From: Phialemonium atrogriseum
Lineage: Eukaryota > Ascomycota > Sordariomycetes > Cephalothecales > Cephalothecaceae
Direction: 5' to 3'
Length of the DNA stretch: 64,000 nucleotides
NCBI RefSeq assembly: GCF_030411735.1
Contig: NW_026848186.1
Coordinates: forward strand, 79,947-143,946
Of this stretch, positions 30,946-42,012 are shown in pieces (position 1 is the stretch's first letter; each line of letters starts with the position of its first letter). The notes below the pieces were generated by a model. The model did not search any database. It was not told the origin of the DNA and was given only the letters and a program-made list of their open reading frames with translations. Position numbers and translations under genes: made by a program.

Positions 30946-33900
30946 TTTAGCTAGGTTCTAGCGGAGTGTCGGCTGAGCAAACCCCCGGCGCCCGGTTGCG
31001 CAACTCTGCAGCGCCGCCACAATTCAGGAGAGAGTGACAGTGCAAACTTCCCAGGTTTCTGCGTTTTCTGCCGTGCCGTTCGTCACTCGATGTCAAACAA
31101 GGGGGAGGGGGCCCTTGGAAGTTCTCAATGGGATTTTCGCGGGCTCACAGACGTTCCACCTTCTAGAAGCGCGGGGTCTTGTTTCGCCTCCTGGTCGCGT
31201 TGATCGCTCCTGTCGTGTTCTCCAGTTGTCTCCAGCGCCTGCTCCTTCCAGTCGGTGAGGCGTCCCGAAAACCGGAAGGGTATCCGAGGATCCAAAAAGC
31301 AATGCTATTCGTTTCCTGCTTAGTCCGACCTTCCAGGTAGGTCCTAGGTACCTTCTCTTTCGGTCTGGTCCAGAACCTAGGGCTGCGTCGGCTGGGATGA
31401 CGGGGATGGCGGGGGAAGCTGTGATGTTAGTCTCTCTGCTTCTGAGGCCGGGTGTTCCCTCGTGCCCCTCTCTTCCAGTTTTCACTTTGCTGGATTTCGT
31501 GTGTGTGATGACCCTATCTTCAACCAGATCGTAGTAATATCTCGCCGCCCATTTCTGACATTCCTCGGTCTTCGCATGGCTTGAATAGGTATTTGGCCAA
31601 GTCGATCCCGTGCGGCAAGTCGGCCGCAGTTTGTGCTTTCACTCCCTCGCTCACGTTCCCTTCTTTATCTCTTACTGTCGAATGTAGACCCTGTGTCCGT
31701 GCTTGCGGGGTGGTGCCTGATGGAGTGTGGTGTGTGAACGGGAGCGCCGACGAGTTGACATGGGGCAGCAGACCAGCTCAAAGCATCAAACGTGGATGAC
31801 GACGGGTCTTCCTACAATCCCGGGGGAACCAGAGGAGCCAAGAAAATTGGGGGAGGGCTGGGGCGCGCCAGTTCCTATATACACTCTTTAAGAAATATAT
31901 CTACACTTCTGCAACCAACAGAAACCGATACTTGCGCCCGTCTTGTTGCGGCGGACTCTAAACTAACTAGTGTGTCTCTGGTGTTCCAAGTTCCAAATTC
32001 CTGAAGTGGAGGGACCGCCGAAATGCTGGACCATTTCCCCGCATTGACGGCTGGAACCCCCCAGATTGGCCGAGTCGAGGTGTCTCGTGGTCGCTTGATC
32101 CGTGGTTCATGGGAATTTCGGCATCGTTCTCCTCCTCCCAGAGGCCGTCTTGCCCACCTGATTGGACAATGCCCGCGCACATTGTAGCCATGATAAGAGT
32201 CCATCCATCTGTCCCCAAGATGGATCTGCGCCAGCCCAAGTTCGGCACAGCGGAATCCATATTTTCGCAGGAGACTAACTGTGGTCTTGACCCTTCTTGG
32301 GTTCTTTCTTGGATCTTTAGCGTAATCCGGCGAAGGTAGTAGGTTATTCCCTGCGCTGCCATAGGCTGGCGAGACCAATCTGAATCCTGCGCACCAAGAC
32401 ACTCCAAGTGCATGGTCATGCTCCATTCCCAAAACGGAACCGAATTGCGTGGTGAGGGCGCACCGAAGCTATTCTTGTACGATGCAATGTATCATTGGCA
32501 TGCGTCACCGTTGATCCCCGGAAAGACCAGAAAGAGCAAGCCAGTCCGGGTGCAGTGTGGAGATAGCCTTTGAGGCTGAAGTCGATATCTCTTGGTCCTC
32601 CCTCGCCCTAGCCAACGTTTCAGAATGGGACACCGTTTGGGACCGCCCCCTATTCCATGGATGCAATGTATGGACATGCATACATACATAGTACCTACTG
32701 TGTAATAGTATGTGTAACGAAGTGCGGCTAAGACTGCCCTGGAAGGGCTTCGTCCGGCTCTGGTTTTATCCGTTGCCAACTCGTAGGTTCTAACGGATGG
32801 TGTGCTTCCACTCTCGAGCATCATGCGCCACCCGGCGACAACCAGATAATTGACGAAATCATCAAATTTGGCCGATTCGACGGTGAGCCACACACCAGAG
32901 CCCGTCACCACGTCACAGGCGGACCGCCATCAATCAAGAAATGCTTGGTAAATGTTGGTAATGTAGGTACCGTAGTCCCCGTACCCAACAACGATTGATT
33001 GATTGCTGCCGTGCAGGCCGGCTATGCAGAGGATGCAAGGGTAGAAGCGAGCGAGCTCGGACCGTTCTTGCCATGTCCAGATCCAGCGCATCCCTTCCTC
33101 CTCCCTCATGGCAGCTTGTGGCCGTTGGTTGTGGACAAGTGCTGCTAGATGCTCGAGGACACTCGATGCCCTTGTTCCGCGCCAATCAGCGCTGTGTCTG
33201 TCCGCGATGCTGCTCAGCACTGGCTGAATATCAACTCGAATCTTGCGGCTATGTGCGGATCAATAAACCCTTTCCCAGGAACAATACTCGGCAGGCAATA
33301 TTAGCCGCCAACTGGAATGGCTGCGTGCCCGGGTTAGTGGGATCTCAGGACAATCAATCCACCCAACTTTGCTAGGTATCCAGCCCAGAGAGGAACCTGG
33401 AAGATGACTGTTGCTTGGTTTTTGAGAGGAGTCCAGTCACGGGAACTGTGAGGTCCCGCTAGCTAGGTAAAGAAAAGGCAAATGCAATTGCAAGCGAAGC
33501 AAACGCTCAATCAGTCACAAACACCCGGCGGAAAGGTCGAACACGAGTGGTATTCCACCTGTACTTTGCGCCTCAAGGTCGCCCTCGAGACCTGTCTTCT
33601 TGTGTTGCAGTCCATTGGAGTCAGAAATCAGATATGGATCCTGATATCACCCTGGGCTAATAATTTAGAAAGGGTTCAATTGTTGACGGGCGGGATTCAC
33701 AGCTCAAGTTATGGCGTCTTGTAGTCAGGACCCGTGACGGAAGTGAAGAGCCAACCGAGATACCTGAGAGAGTCGGGCTGTTATTCAGTGCCCAAACTGA
33801 AGTCGGTGAATGTCGCAAGTCTAGGATTAAGTGGCGTCTATTAGTGGCGATTCCCAAACCATAGTATATGCCTATATGGTTTGTGCACAGCTGACCACAA

Positions 33901-34603
33901 GGCTGAATCACGTGCCGGTTATGTAATCCCAGCCCGCCAGACCTTTGACTCTACCTTTGCATCCCCAACTTGGAGGAAGAGGCCACAACAGACGCCGGAC
34001 CGGGATTGTTGCAAGACATCAGCCATCACACTTCATATCCTTCACTTCAGTATCCATTGCCAAGCGAAGAGAAAATTATTTTCCAGCAAGAGATCGCGCA
34101 CATTCATTACTGTGAGCCCCATTACCCAATTGCGAAACCCCGCCAACCTCTTCCCTTCCTTCAATCTCTCTCCTCTACATCTGCTGACCCTTGATCTCGT
34201 CCAGGCCAGCCCATAACATAGTAGAAAAGGTCAACCCGCATCCTTCTTGACGTCCACTCTCACGTCGACCTCAACTCCCAACTACTGCCGTCGACCCTTG
34301 CTCCTCCGGCACGCCCTAGCTCGAGGACCCAGCCGAGATCTCTCGATAGCGACGACTGCATGGCCTTTTGAAGCTCAACCAGTTGCCGCCCGTCTTGGCT
34401 AGCTCCCCCGTACGCTACATCGATGCTGGAAGAAAAGTCTGCTATACTTCATGCACCAGCCCAGTACCTAGCCAGAGATTCTCCTCCAGCGTCGTACATG
34501 AGCTCTCGAGCAGCGTCCTAGCCGGCCCCACTCCTTCCCCTCCCGAAACCGCCCCCCCTCCTCTCCCATCAGCGCCGCGACTAGAGATTCCCATGAGACA
34601 TAG
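30946..34603. other. Long divergent upstream region of methyltransferase and CCR4
   Basis: No gene recognised in 3.7 kb. Its left end is the methyltransferase promoter; its right end, from about 34000, looks like the CCR4 leader (pyrimidine-rich, with upstream ATGs). Open frames at 31875-32432 and 32492-32911 (minus) have no domain. A short ATAC microsatellite lies at about 32680-32692. Confidence 0.45.
34360..34603 (+). promoter_or_regulatory. CCR4 leader with three upstream ATGs
   Basis: If the transcript starts upstream of 34360, the leader holds three upstream reading frames: a three-codon frame at 34360 (Met-Ala-Phe-stop), a 33-codon frame from 34423 to 34521, and an ATG at 34593, out of frame, that overlaps the CCR4 start at 34604. 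Such frames usually reduce initiation at the main ATG. No transcript data are visible, and an intron in the leader could remove them. Confidence 0.4.
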
Positions 34604-36977
34604 ATGGCAGATGGTTACCGATATCCGCAGCAGGCCGTTGGAAACCCTCTATATTCTCAGTACAGCTCCGGCAGCTCCGTCGCGAACGGAATATTTCTAA
34701 ATTCTCTGCTAAACCACTTCGTTGCCGATCCGCCGTCGCCGTCCAAATCCCCCGTCCCGAGCTCCCCGAGCAAGAACCTGCGGAGCATGTACGGTCAAGG
34801 CCACCAGCAGGGGCACAACTCCCGTCTCAATGGCGCGCCGGGTGGTCAGCGGATGCCCATCCTCTATAACTACCAGCAGCAACCATCCCACCAGCACCAA
34901 ACCCATTCTCAGCACCACCAGGCCATCCCGCAAGACCACTCCGGCCATGGCGCGGGTGGCAACGTGATCGGTCACCATTCTAGCTTTTCCAGCGGCGTCA
35001 TGTCAAATGCCAGCCCCTTCTCGGCGAACAATCTGCAAAATGGCCATGCGCCACCCTCGAGAGCTGGCCAGGCTCAACAGATAACCGAGCATTGGGCCGA
35101 GCAGCTCCGGCTGCGGAAAGAGGCCGAGAGAGCGCACGCGGCCATGACAGAGCAACACCAGCCGCACTACTATGCGCGACTCAAGGCGCCCGAGAACCGG
35201 GGAATCGGTGGCTCTGCTCTGACGCCTGGCAATTCGGCGCCCGCTACAGACGGCGACGAGGATAGGAGACGTCCTTGGATTGTCGAGAAGTCGAACAAGC
35301 GACAGGACTGGCACAACCTCGACCTCAGCGGCCAGGGCCTGAGGATCTTGTCTCCTGCGCTCTTCAGCTACACCTTCCTGCAAGAGCTCTTCATCGCCTC
35401 GAACCGGCTGACCTACCTCCCCGCTGAGATTGGCCAACTGCGACAACTGCGCGTGCTCGAGGCTTCCTTCAACCAGATCTCAGAACTCCCTCCGGAGATC
35501 GGCATGTGCACCAACCTCAAGCAGCTGCTCCTCTTCGATAACCACATCCGGGATTTGCCCTACGAGTTGGGATCCCTGCACTACTTGGAAATGCTTGGCA
35601 TTGACGGAAACCCCCTAAATCCCACCATGAAAGAGGAGATTATGGAGCGCGGGACGAAGAGCTTAGTCAACCTCCTCCGAGAGCAAGCCCCAGGTAATTT
35701 GTTTCCGCTTGTTTTAGCTGTGTCCACTTGATACTAACTAACCCTTTTCAGTACCCCTACCGCCGACCCCGCGGAAGCCGATCGTAATCCAAGAAGACGT
35801 ATCGCCCAACCTGGAGAGGGTCAAGATATTGACGTGGAACATCTTGTGCGACAGGTATGCGACTGCCCAGCTCTACGGATATACGCCGGCAGGCGCTTTG
35901 TCCTGGGACTATCGCAAGGAGAGTATTATGCAGGAGATACACGATAGGGATGCGGATATTTTGTGTCTACAAGAGATCGCGACCGACACCTTCCGGGACT
36001 TCTTCAGCCCGGACCTCGCTGCATACGACTACAAGGGGATCCACTGGCCAAGGCCAAAGGCCAAGACCATGTCAGAGAAGGATGCTCAGGTTGTTGATGG
36101 TTGTGGCATCTTCTACAAAGCTAGCAAGTTCATTCTGCTCGACAAGCAGCTGATCGACTATGCGACTATCGCCATCAACCGTCCGGACATGAAGAACCAG
36201 CACGACATCTTCAACCGGGTCATGCCCAAGGACAACATCGGGCTCATCTGCCTGTTCGAGAGCCGGTCGACCGGTGCGCGCATGATCGTCGCCAACACCC
36301 ATCTGGCGTGGGAGCCCACCCTCGCCGACGTGAAGCTCGTCCAGACTGCCATTCTCATGGAGAATATCACCAGGCTGGCGGAGAAGTATGCTCGCTGGCC
36401 GCCGTGCAAGGACAAGAGGATGATACAGCTTCCGTCGGACCCGGAAGACGGAGAGGAGGAGAAGAAGAAGGAGATGCCCGAACCGGCGCCATCCCAAGAG
36501 TACAGGAACAACACCGACATACCGCTCTTCGTCTGTGGCGATTATAACTCGACTGCAGATAGCAGTGTGTACGAGTTGCTGTCACAGGGACGGGTAGCGC
36601 CGGACCATCCGGAGCTGGCTCCTTTCCAGTACGGCACCTTCACGCGGGACGGCATCGAGCACCCCTTCAGCCTGCGGTCGGCCTACGTGCACCTAAACGG
36701 GACGCCCGATGAGCTACCCTTCACCAACTACGTGCCCGGGTTCGCCGAGGTCATCGACTACATCTGGTACTCGACCAACACGCTCGAGGTGGTCGAGCTC
36801 CTCGGGCCGCCGGACCGACAGCACCTCAAGCGCGTGCCGGGCTTCCCCAACTACCACTTCCCTGCGGACCACATCCAGATCATGGCCGAGTTTGTCATCA
36901 AGGCCCGCAAGGACAAAAAGGCGATTACAGAGCCGGATTTTGGATCAGGTAGTGGCGGCGGCGACCGGAGAGGCTAG
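34604..36977 (+). CDS. CCR4: CCR4 deadenylase, catalytic subunit of CCR4-NOT
   Basis: Two exons (34604-35693 and 35752-36977) give 771 residues; the intron GTAATT..ACTAAC..TTTCAG joins EQAPG to VPLPPTPRKP. The enzyme removes mRNA poly(A) tails from 3' ends. The first 220 residues are Gln/His/Ser-rich. A leucine-rich repeat block follows (about 236-340: LDLSGQGLRIL, LFIASNRLTYLP, LEASFNQISELP, LLLFDNHIRDLP), which binds the CAF1/POP2 subunit. Then comes the endonuclease-exonuclease-phosphatase nuclease: LTWNILCDRYAT (about 391), CLQEI (metal-binding Glu), ANTHLAW, FVCGDYNSTAD, DYIWYS and the closing PADH. All active-site residues are present. The C-terminal tail is short and Gly/Asp-rich. Length and order match fungal Ccr4. 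Confidence 0.97.
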
Positions 36978-38142
36978 GGAAGGGAATTGTCGCCTCCTTA
37001 GTCCCCCGGCCCCCCGCCCCCCGCCCCCCTCTCACCCTTCCCCTCCCTTCAATCCCCTCCCGAGGGGAGCTCATCTCGGTCATCTTCAATGTGGGCTGGT
37101 TGGTTTTACGTGTGCGTTCGTCCGGCGGCTTGGCACTGGTGTTCTGGAATTTTTGAATGCACAAAACGGTGTTTTCTCTCTCTCTCTCTTTTTTCTTTTA
37201 AGGGGACACTTGATCGATGCGGACGTTTTTCTGGGCCCCAAGCAAAGACGGCGAAGGATGCGTCGAGAGATGGGAGGAATCTGGCGCAAGAGAACAAACG
37301 AAGTACACTACACAAAACAACACCCACCCGCCTACCCACCCACCCCCTGACTAGTTCCGATTCTCAAATATCTTCCGTCTCTCGCTCTCTATGTCTCTCT
37401 CTGCCCCTGTCTCTCTCCCAGTCTCTGCTTCATGGACTATTCGACAAAGGGAGTCTGCCCATGGCAGACCATGTAGGAATATATGCCGTCTCTGTTTGGT
37501 TGTTTTTTTTGCCTCCCTGTCTCTTCTTCTCTCTGTGTCTGTCTCCCTCACTCGCTCGCTTGCCCACACTGCCTCTCGCTATAATTGTTTCTGCTGTTCC
37601 GATCCAGGGGCTGAAGGAGAGAAGGTAGCGTCACGTGGGGGGAGGGAGGGAGGCACGTGCAAAGGGGGGGGTGGGAGCTGATAGGGGAGCTGAGGGGTTA
37701 TATGGATCGCATCAACAAGGAGCCAAGGGAGACCGGGGTTGTTGTATCGATGGTTTCTGATCAGGGAAAACCTTTCTGGATGGACCGAGTGGAAGGAAGG
37801 GGAACCTGGAAGCGGATCGATAGGCTTTTGTTTTTCTCCTTTTCCTCTATCGCCTTATCCGGGTTTTCGTTCTTTTTTTTGTTATCTGCCCGCAGTTCCT
37901 TTTCTTTCTTGCTTTATGGTCGGTACTGTATTTTGACTAGAAGATTATTCTACGAAGGCTAGCTAGAACCATGAATCTGCCTGCCTTTGCCTGACCTTGC
38001 CCCTGCTTAAATACGTATGTGCATGTGTGCGTGTGTGTGTGTGCCGCGTGTATATCTCCATTTTTGTGCCATTCGGCGTAGACTTACAAGCTACCGGGTA
38101 GCAACAGAACCGCCATTTCAGCTCCGTTCAAAACCCACCCCC
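36978..38142. other. Convergent intergenic region with CT-rich tracts
   Basis: Between the CCR4 and MFS 3' ends. CCR4-strand pyrimidine tracts (CTCTCT near 37170-37200, 37380-37430 and 37520-37560) suggest a long 3' UTR. A short GTGTGT tract is at about 38030. No gene recognised. Confidence 0.5.
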
Positions 38143-41100
38143 TCAGGCATGCAGCGTGTCAACCGACTCGGCATCCGAATCCCCCCTTCCACCACCGACA
38201 AAACCATCTCCAAACACGCCCTCGTCCTCCCGACGACCAGCAGCAGTCCCCAACCCCTTATCATCCCCACCCCCTTCTCCCGCCCCACCTCCCCCTCCCG
38301 TGCTCCCCCAGATCATGTCCACGTACAAGCTCGGCTTCTCCTCCCCGCGGCGGCCGAGTAGGTACCGGCGGGCAAACCAGGGCAGGTAGGTGCCGAGTTG
38401 GTAGCGGACGTGGGCGCGCTTGGGGACGGCAAAGACGAGGTCCAGGTCCTCGAGCGAGCGGCGCTTGGTCTCCTCCACCAGGGCGAAGACGAGGGCCAGG
38501 GCGACGAGGTTGAGGCCCGAGAAGAGGGCGAGGGTGCCGCCGTTGTGGAGGTGGGAGATGATGCTTTGTTTTGGTTTTTTTGGTTAGTCTTTTGTGGGGG
38601 GGGGGAGGGGGGACTGGTTATTTTGGGGTGGCAGGGTAAGAGGAGGAGGATGGGGAGGAGGTGGGGGATAACTTACGTTGGGAAACAGATGGATAGGAGG
38701 CCGGCGAAGAAGAGGTTGACTGCGATGGCGAATGCGCAGCCCTGGAGGGGATGGGATGAGCAAATGCCAGGGGTCAAGGGGACAAGTGGTTCAAGGGTAT
38801 GGCTCACAGATTCGCGATGGGACAAGGGGAAGCTCTCGGATGCGAGGGTGAAAGGAATGGGTCCTAGTTAAACAAGGTCCAGGTTAGCAAGAGCCGTTGG
38901 AGCGAAAACGGGTGATTTGTATACCTAAACCAGGAGAGTACGCCGCCGCAAAAACTAGAAAGTAAGAACCGTCAGGACAAGGCATCAGGGGTATTCAGCC
39001 CACACCTAGACTCACGGAACAGCCACATGGCCACTATGCCGGTCCGGACGCCCTTGTCGGTAATGCGGAACGACAGGGCGGCAGCAGCCAGGAAGACAGC
39101 CATGAAAGGCAGGGTGATGGTCAGCCACTTTCGCCGGCCCAGAGTGTCGATGGTCCGTATTGCGGGGAGGCAAAAGAAGAAGTTGATGGCCCCTAATAAG
39201 GCAAAGCAGCCCAACGTCAGACATGTCAACTGGTCGATGCCGCCCGGGGGTGGGGTGGGGATGGAGGGTGGGAGGGTTAGCCTACCGAATCCGAAGCTGA
39301 ATTCCATTGCTTTGGTCGTAGTTGCGCCTCCATACAGAAACACTGTTCCCGAGTAGAAGGCCAGGATGTTGACTAGCAGCCCGAGTTAGAAACAGAAACC
39401 GACAGTATTGGGCAGCGTTGGGCGTGACAGAGAAGTAACTCACTTCCGCAGAGCTGCTGGGCGAGGTTGACGGTGGCGCTGCTGATGAGCGCGTTGCGTA
39501 ATCTCCGCACTCTGAAGAGTTGTTTGTACTGGCGCAAGTACCCAGCCAGTCTATAGAGGACACTTTGGGAAGCGAGTCGCTCTGGATGGTCGAGGTCGTC
39601 GGCACCCAGGTAATACTCCTGCTCGATGGACTTGTAGACGAGATAGACATCTCTTAGTGCTTGGAGCTGAGGCAGAGCCAGATACTTGTTAGCATTGGCT
39701 CGAGTAGCTAACCGATGGAGCCCACAGCCTCTCGAAAAGTCAGACGCTCCCAAATCGACAAGGGCCATTCATACTTCTGTTTTCCGCAACCTCCGCAAGA
39801 TCTTGTATGCCTTCGCCGGGTTGTAATTAAGAGATCTTGGCCGCATGTAGTATCGTGGCGACTCGGGGCAGAAGTACAGGCCCGCGAGCAGCATCAATGA
39901 AGGCACCATGGGGGCACCCAAGATCAACCTCACCGTCGTCGAGTCGCTTTTCGCGCTGGTGAAGATGAGGTTGAAAACGAATCCGATCATCATCCCGAAC
40001 GCCACCCTAACCTGAAAGTCAGCAGAGGAAACAGCCTGGGAGGGAAATGGAGGGGCATAACGGACCAGAGCTGCCAGGCAAGTATGCTTGTGCCTCTCCA
40101 GAAGCCTACCAAGAAGATGGGCGCAGTTAGTGGCAATGTTCCAGCTGAAGAGGTCACCGCATCGGGTTAATTCCCGTCATTAACTCACCTAGAGAAGTCT
40201 CACCCGCCAAGATTGGTGTACTAACGGCCTTTATTCCCATGCCTAGAAAAACAACGAGGGTTAGTATCCCAGGCAGGAGTCGGAAGACACCATTTGCGTG
40301 TGTGTGTGTGTACTGACCCACGCCGTTTATCACCCTCACGCCGAAAAGTTCATACCAGTGATGCACAAACACGACGCCCAAGGAGCTCGAAAAGATCAGC
40401 ACCGCCGCGATGGCCATGGCACCCCTGCGGCCGAAGAGGTCGTTGATGGGCAGGGCAAGGGGGCATCCCAGTGCGGCGGCGAACAGGAAGGGCGACGCGT
40501 TGGCGGCGCCGAGCTTCCACTCGTCGAAGGCGCTGACGTCGAGGGCCGTGTCGGAGCCGCTGTCGGAGCCGCCGCCGTCAGGTAGGCCGAAGACGTGGGC
40601 ATACAGCGACGCGCCGTTGATGCTGCTCTGGACGTGGCCCTGGAGGAAGGCGGCCAGCGATACGGTCAGAATCACGATGAGCATGCCGCCCTCTAGCAGG
40701 CTGTCCCTCTCGGCCTTGAGCGCCCGCTTCTCGTTGGCGGTCAGCTGGACGGGCAGGTCACGCCCGGCGTCGGGGACGGTGCTCCGGGCAACTTCGTCGT
40801 AGGTCCGGATGTCCTTGGCGACACGGGCTGCCCGGAGAATTCTCTCCGTATCGACGTCGGGGAGACATGCCTGCGAGAAGTGCCGCACGTCGGCGACCAG
40901 GTCCTCGTCTGTGAGATGCGCTGCCGGGGAATGTTAGTCGACGACTGGGGGTTGGAAAAAAATAGAGAGACGGCGGGCTACCCAAGGGGTTCTCGATAAT
41001 GGCCCTGTCGTTGTTCTGTCGGCGCCGGACCTGGGCGTGGAGCCTGTCAGGGCCGGTCACGCTAAGCGGCCGTTCGGCGAGCTCCACATTTGCAGCCCAC

Positions 41101-41168
41101 CGGCTCTGTTGCCGGCCGGCAGAGGTGGGGAACGGGGGGGACCTGAAAACCGGCTGAGGGTTTGACAT
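38143..41168 (-). CDS. MFS sugar/polyol transporter with long N-terminal domain
   Basis: Twelve exons total 2175 nt (724 residues): 41168-40982, 40920-40318, 40242-40189, 40105-40066, 40006-39775, 39666-39444, 39372-39286, 39192-39016, 38954-38925, 38863-38808, 38741-38677, 38563-38143. It is a plasma-membrane symporter of the major facilitator sugar family by motif: LFGRRGAMA after helix 2 (about 224), YFCPESPRYYM after helix 6, DTLGRRKWL after helix 8, and EETKRRSLEDLD after helix 12. About 140 cytosolic residues precede helix 1 (GGMLIVILTVSLAAFLQG). The tail after helix 12 is Gly-rich. The substrate is not evident; the sequence resembles polyol/hexose carriers with an LTDEDL..DVR..SQ N-terminal region, known to me from other ascomycetes. 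Exon 9 is only 30 nt. Two donors are unusual: GTCAGT (exon 2) and GTCCGT (exon 4). Confidence 0.9.
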
Positions 41169-42012
41169 GTTGCATTTTTCAAGTGAAACATAGCCAAACA
41201 GATTTCTGGGGCTGGGAAGAACTAAAGAGGGACTGTCTTATCTAACACGGCCAAAAGTCGTACATAAGAGCCGCCGCATTGGAGACCGACTGCCGGTGAG
41301 CAAAAAGGTGGCTGTACGTCGATTGTACACCCATAAGAGACTCCCACCCGAGATGAGTAGTAAGCCCAGGCTATAGTGGCTCAGAAGAAACAAGAGCGTG
41401 ATACACAAAAGCAAGGACCTGCGGGCTGTGCCGTGGCCTTGGTTGCTCGCCCTGGACGAGTGGTTGTCCAATTGCTGTCTTGCCTCTCCCATCCTCCCCC
41501 AAGCGAGGCAGATCTTTACTATTTTCAGATGCTGAACACCTACCATGTTGCCGTGACACAGCTGCCCCGGACTCAGGAGCGGGGCAACCAAAAGAGCCAC
41601 AAGGCTTCGTATACCGTAATGCAGTCAATACTGCAACCATTGCAACCTGACAAGGATCGCGAAAAGGGTGCCGATTCCCAGGCAGCAGTTCCGTGTGGGT
41701 GGGGATAGTGGCAGCCTTGCAATGATAGATTACCTGCTCCCTCATTCGAAGCCGGTGGGCGGGCACGGCGGGACCAGCTGCCATGCGAGCTGATCAACAA
41801 TCCGTCCCCGTGGCTGCACCGCCTCCTCCACAACCCACCCCTAACCCTCGGTTATCTCCCTGTGTGTCGGTTACCTCCCTGTGTGCCTGTTTCTATCGTC
41901 ATCGGTCCAGTCATTGACATGCCCCACCATTTCATAACTTCAGACGGGGGGGTCCCTTCCATCTGAGCTGCTTCTGCCGAGTTCCCAAAACCCACTCCAA
42001 CCCTTACACAAG
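41169..42012. promoter_or_regulatory. Divergent upstream region of the MFS and ankyrin genes
   Basis: No gene recognised. The 844 bp hold the promoters of two divergent genes. A near-direct repeat, TCGGTTATCTCCCTGTGTG then TCGGTTACCTCCCTGTGTG, lies at about 41849-41886 (plus strand). Confidence 0.5.

Noticed and set aside
31875..32432. 185-codon minus-strand frame between the methyltransferase and CCR4 genes
   Set aside because: No domain, no conserved-looking segment and a competing overlapping frame of similar quality.
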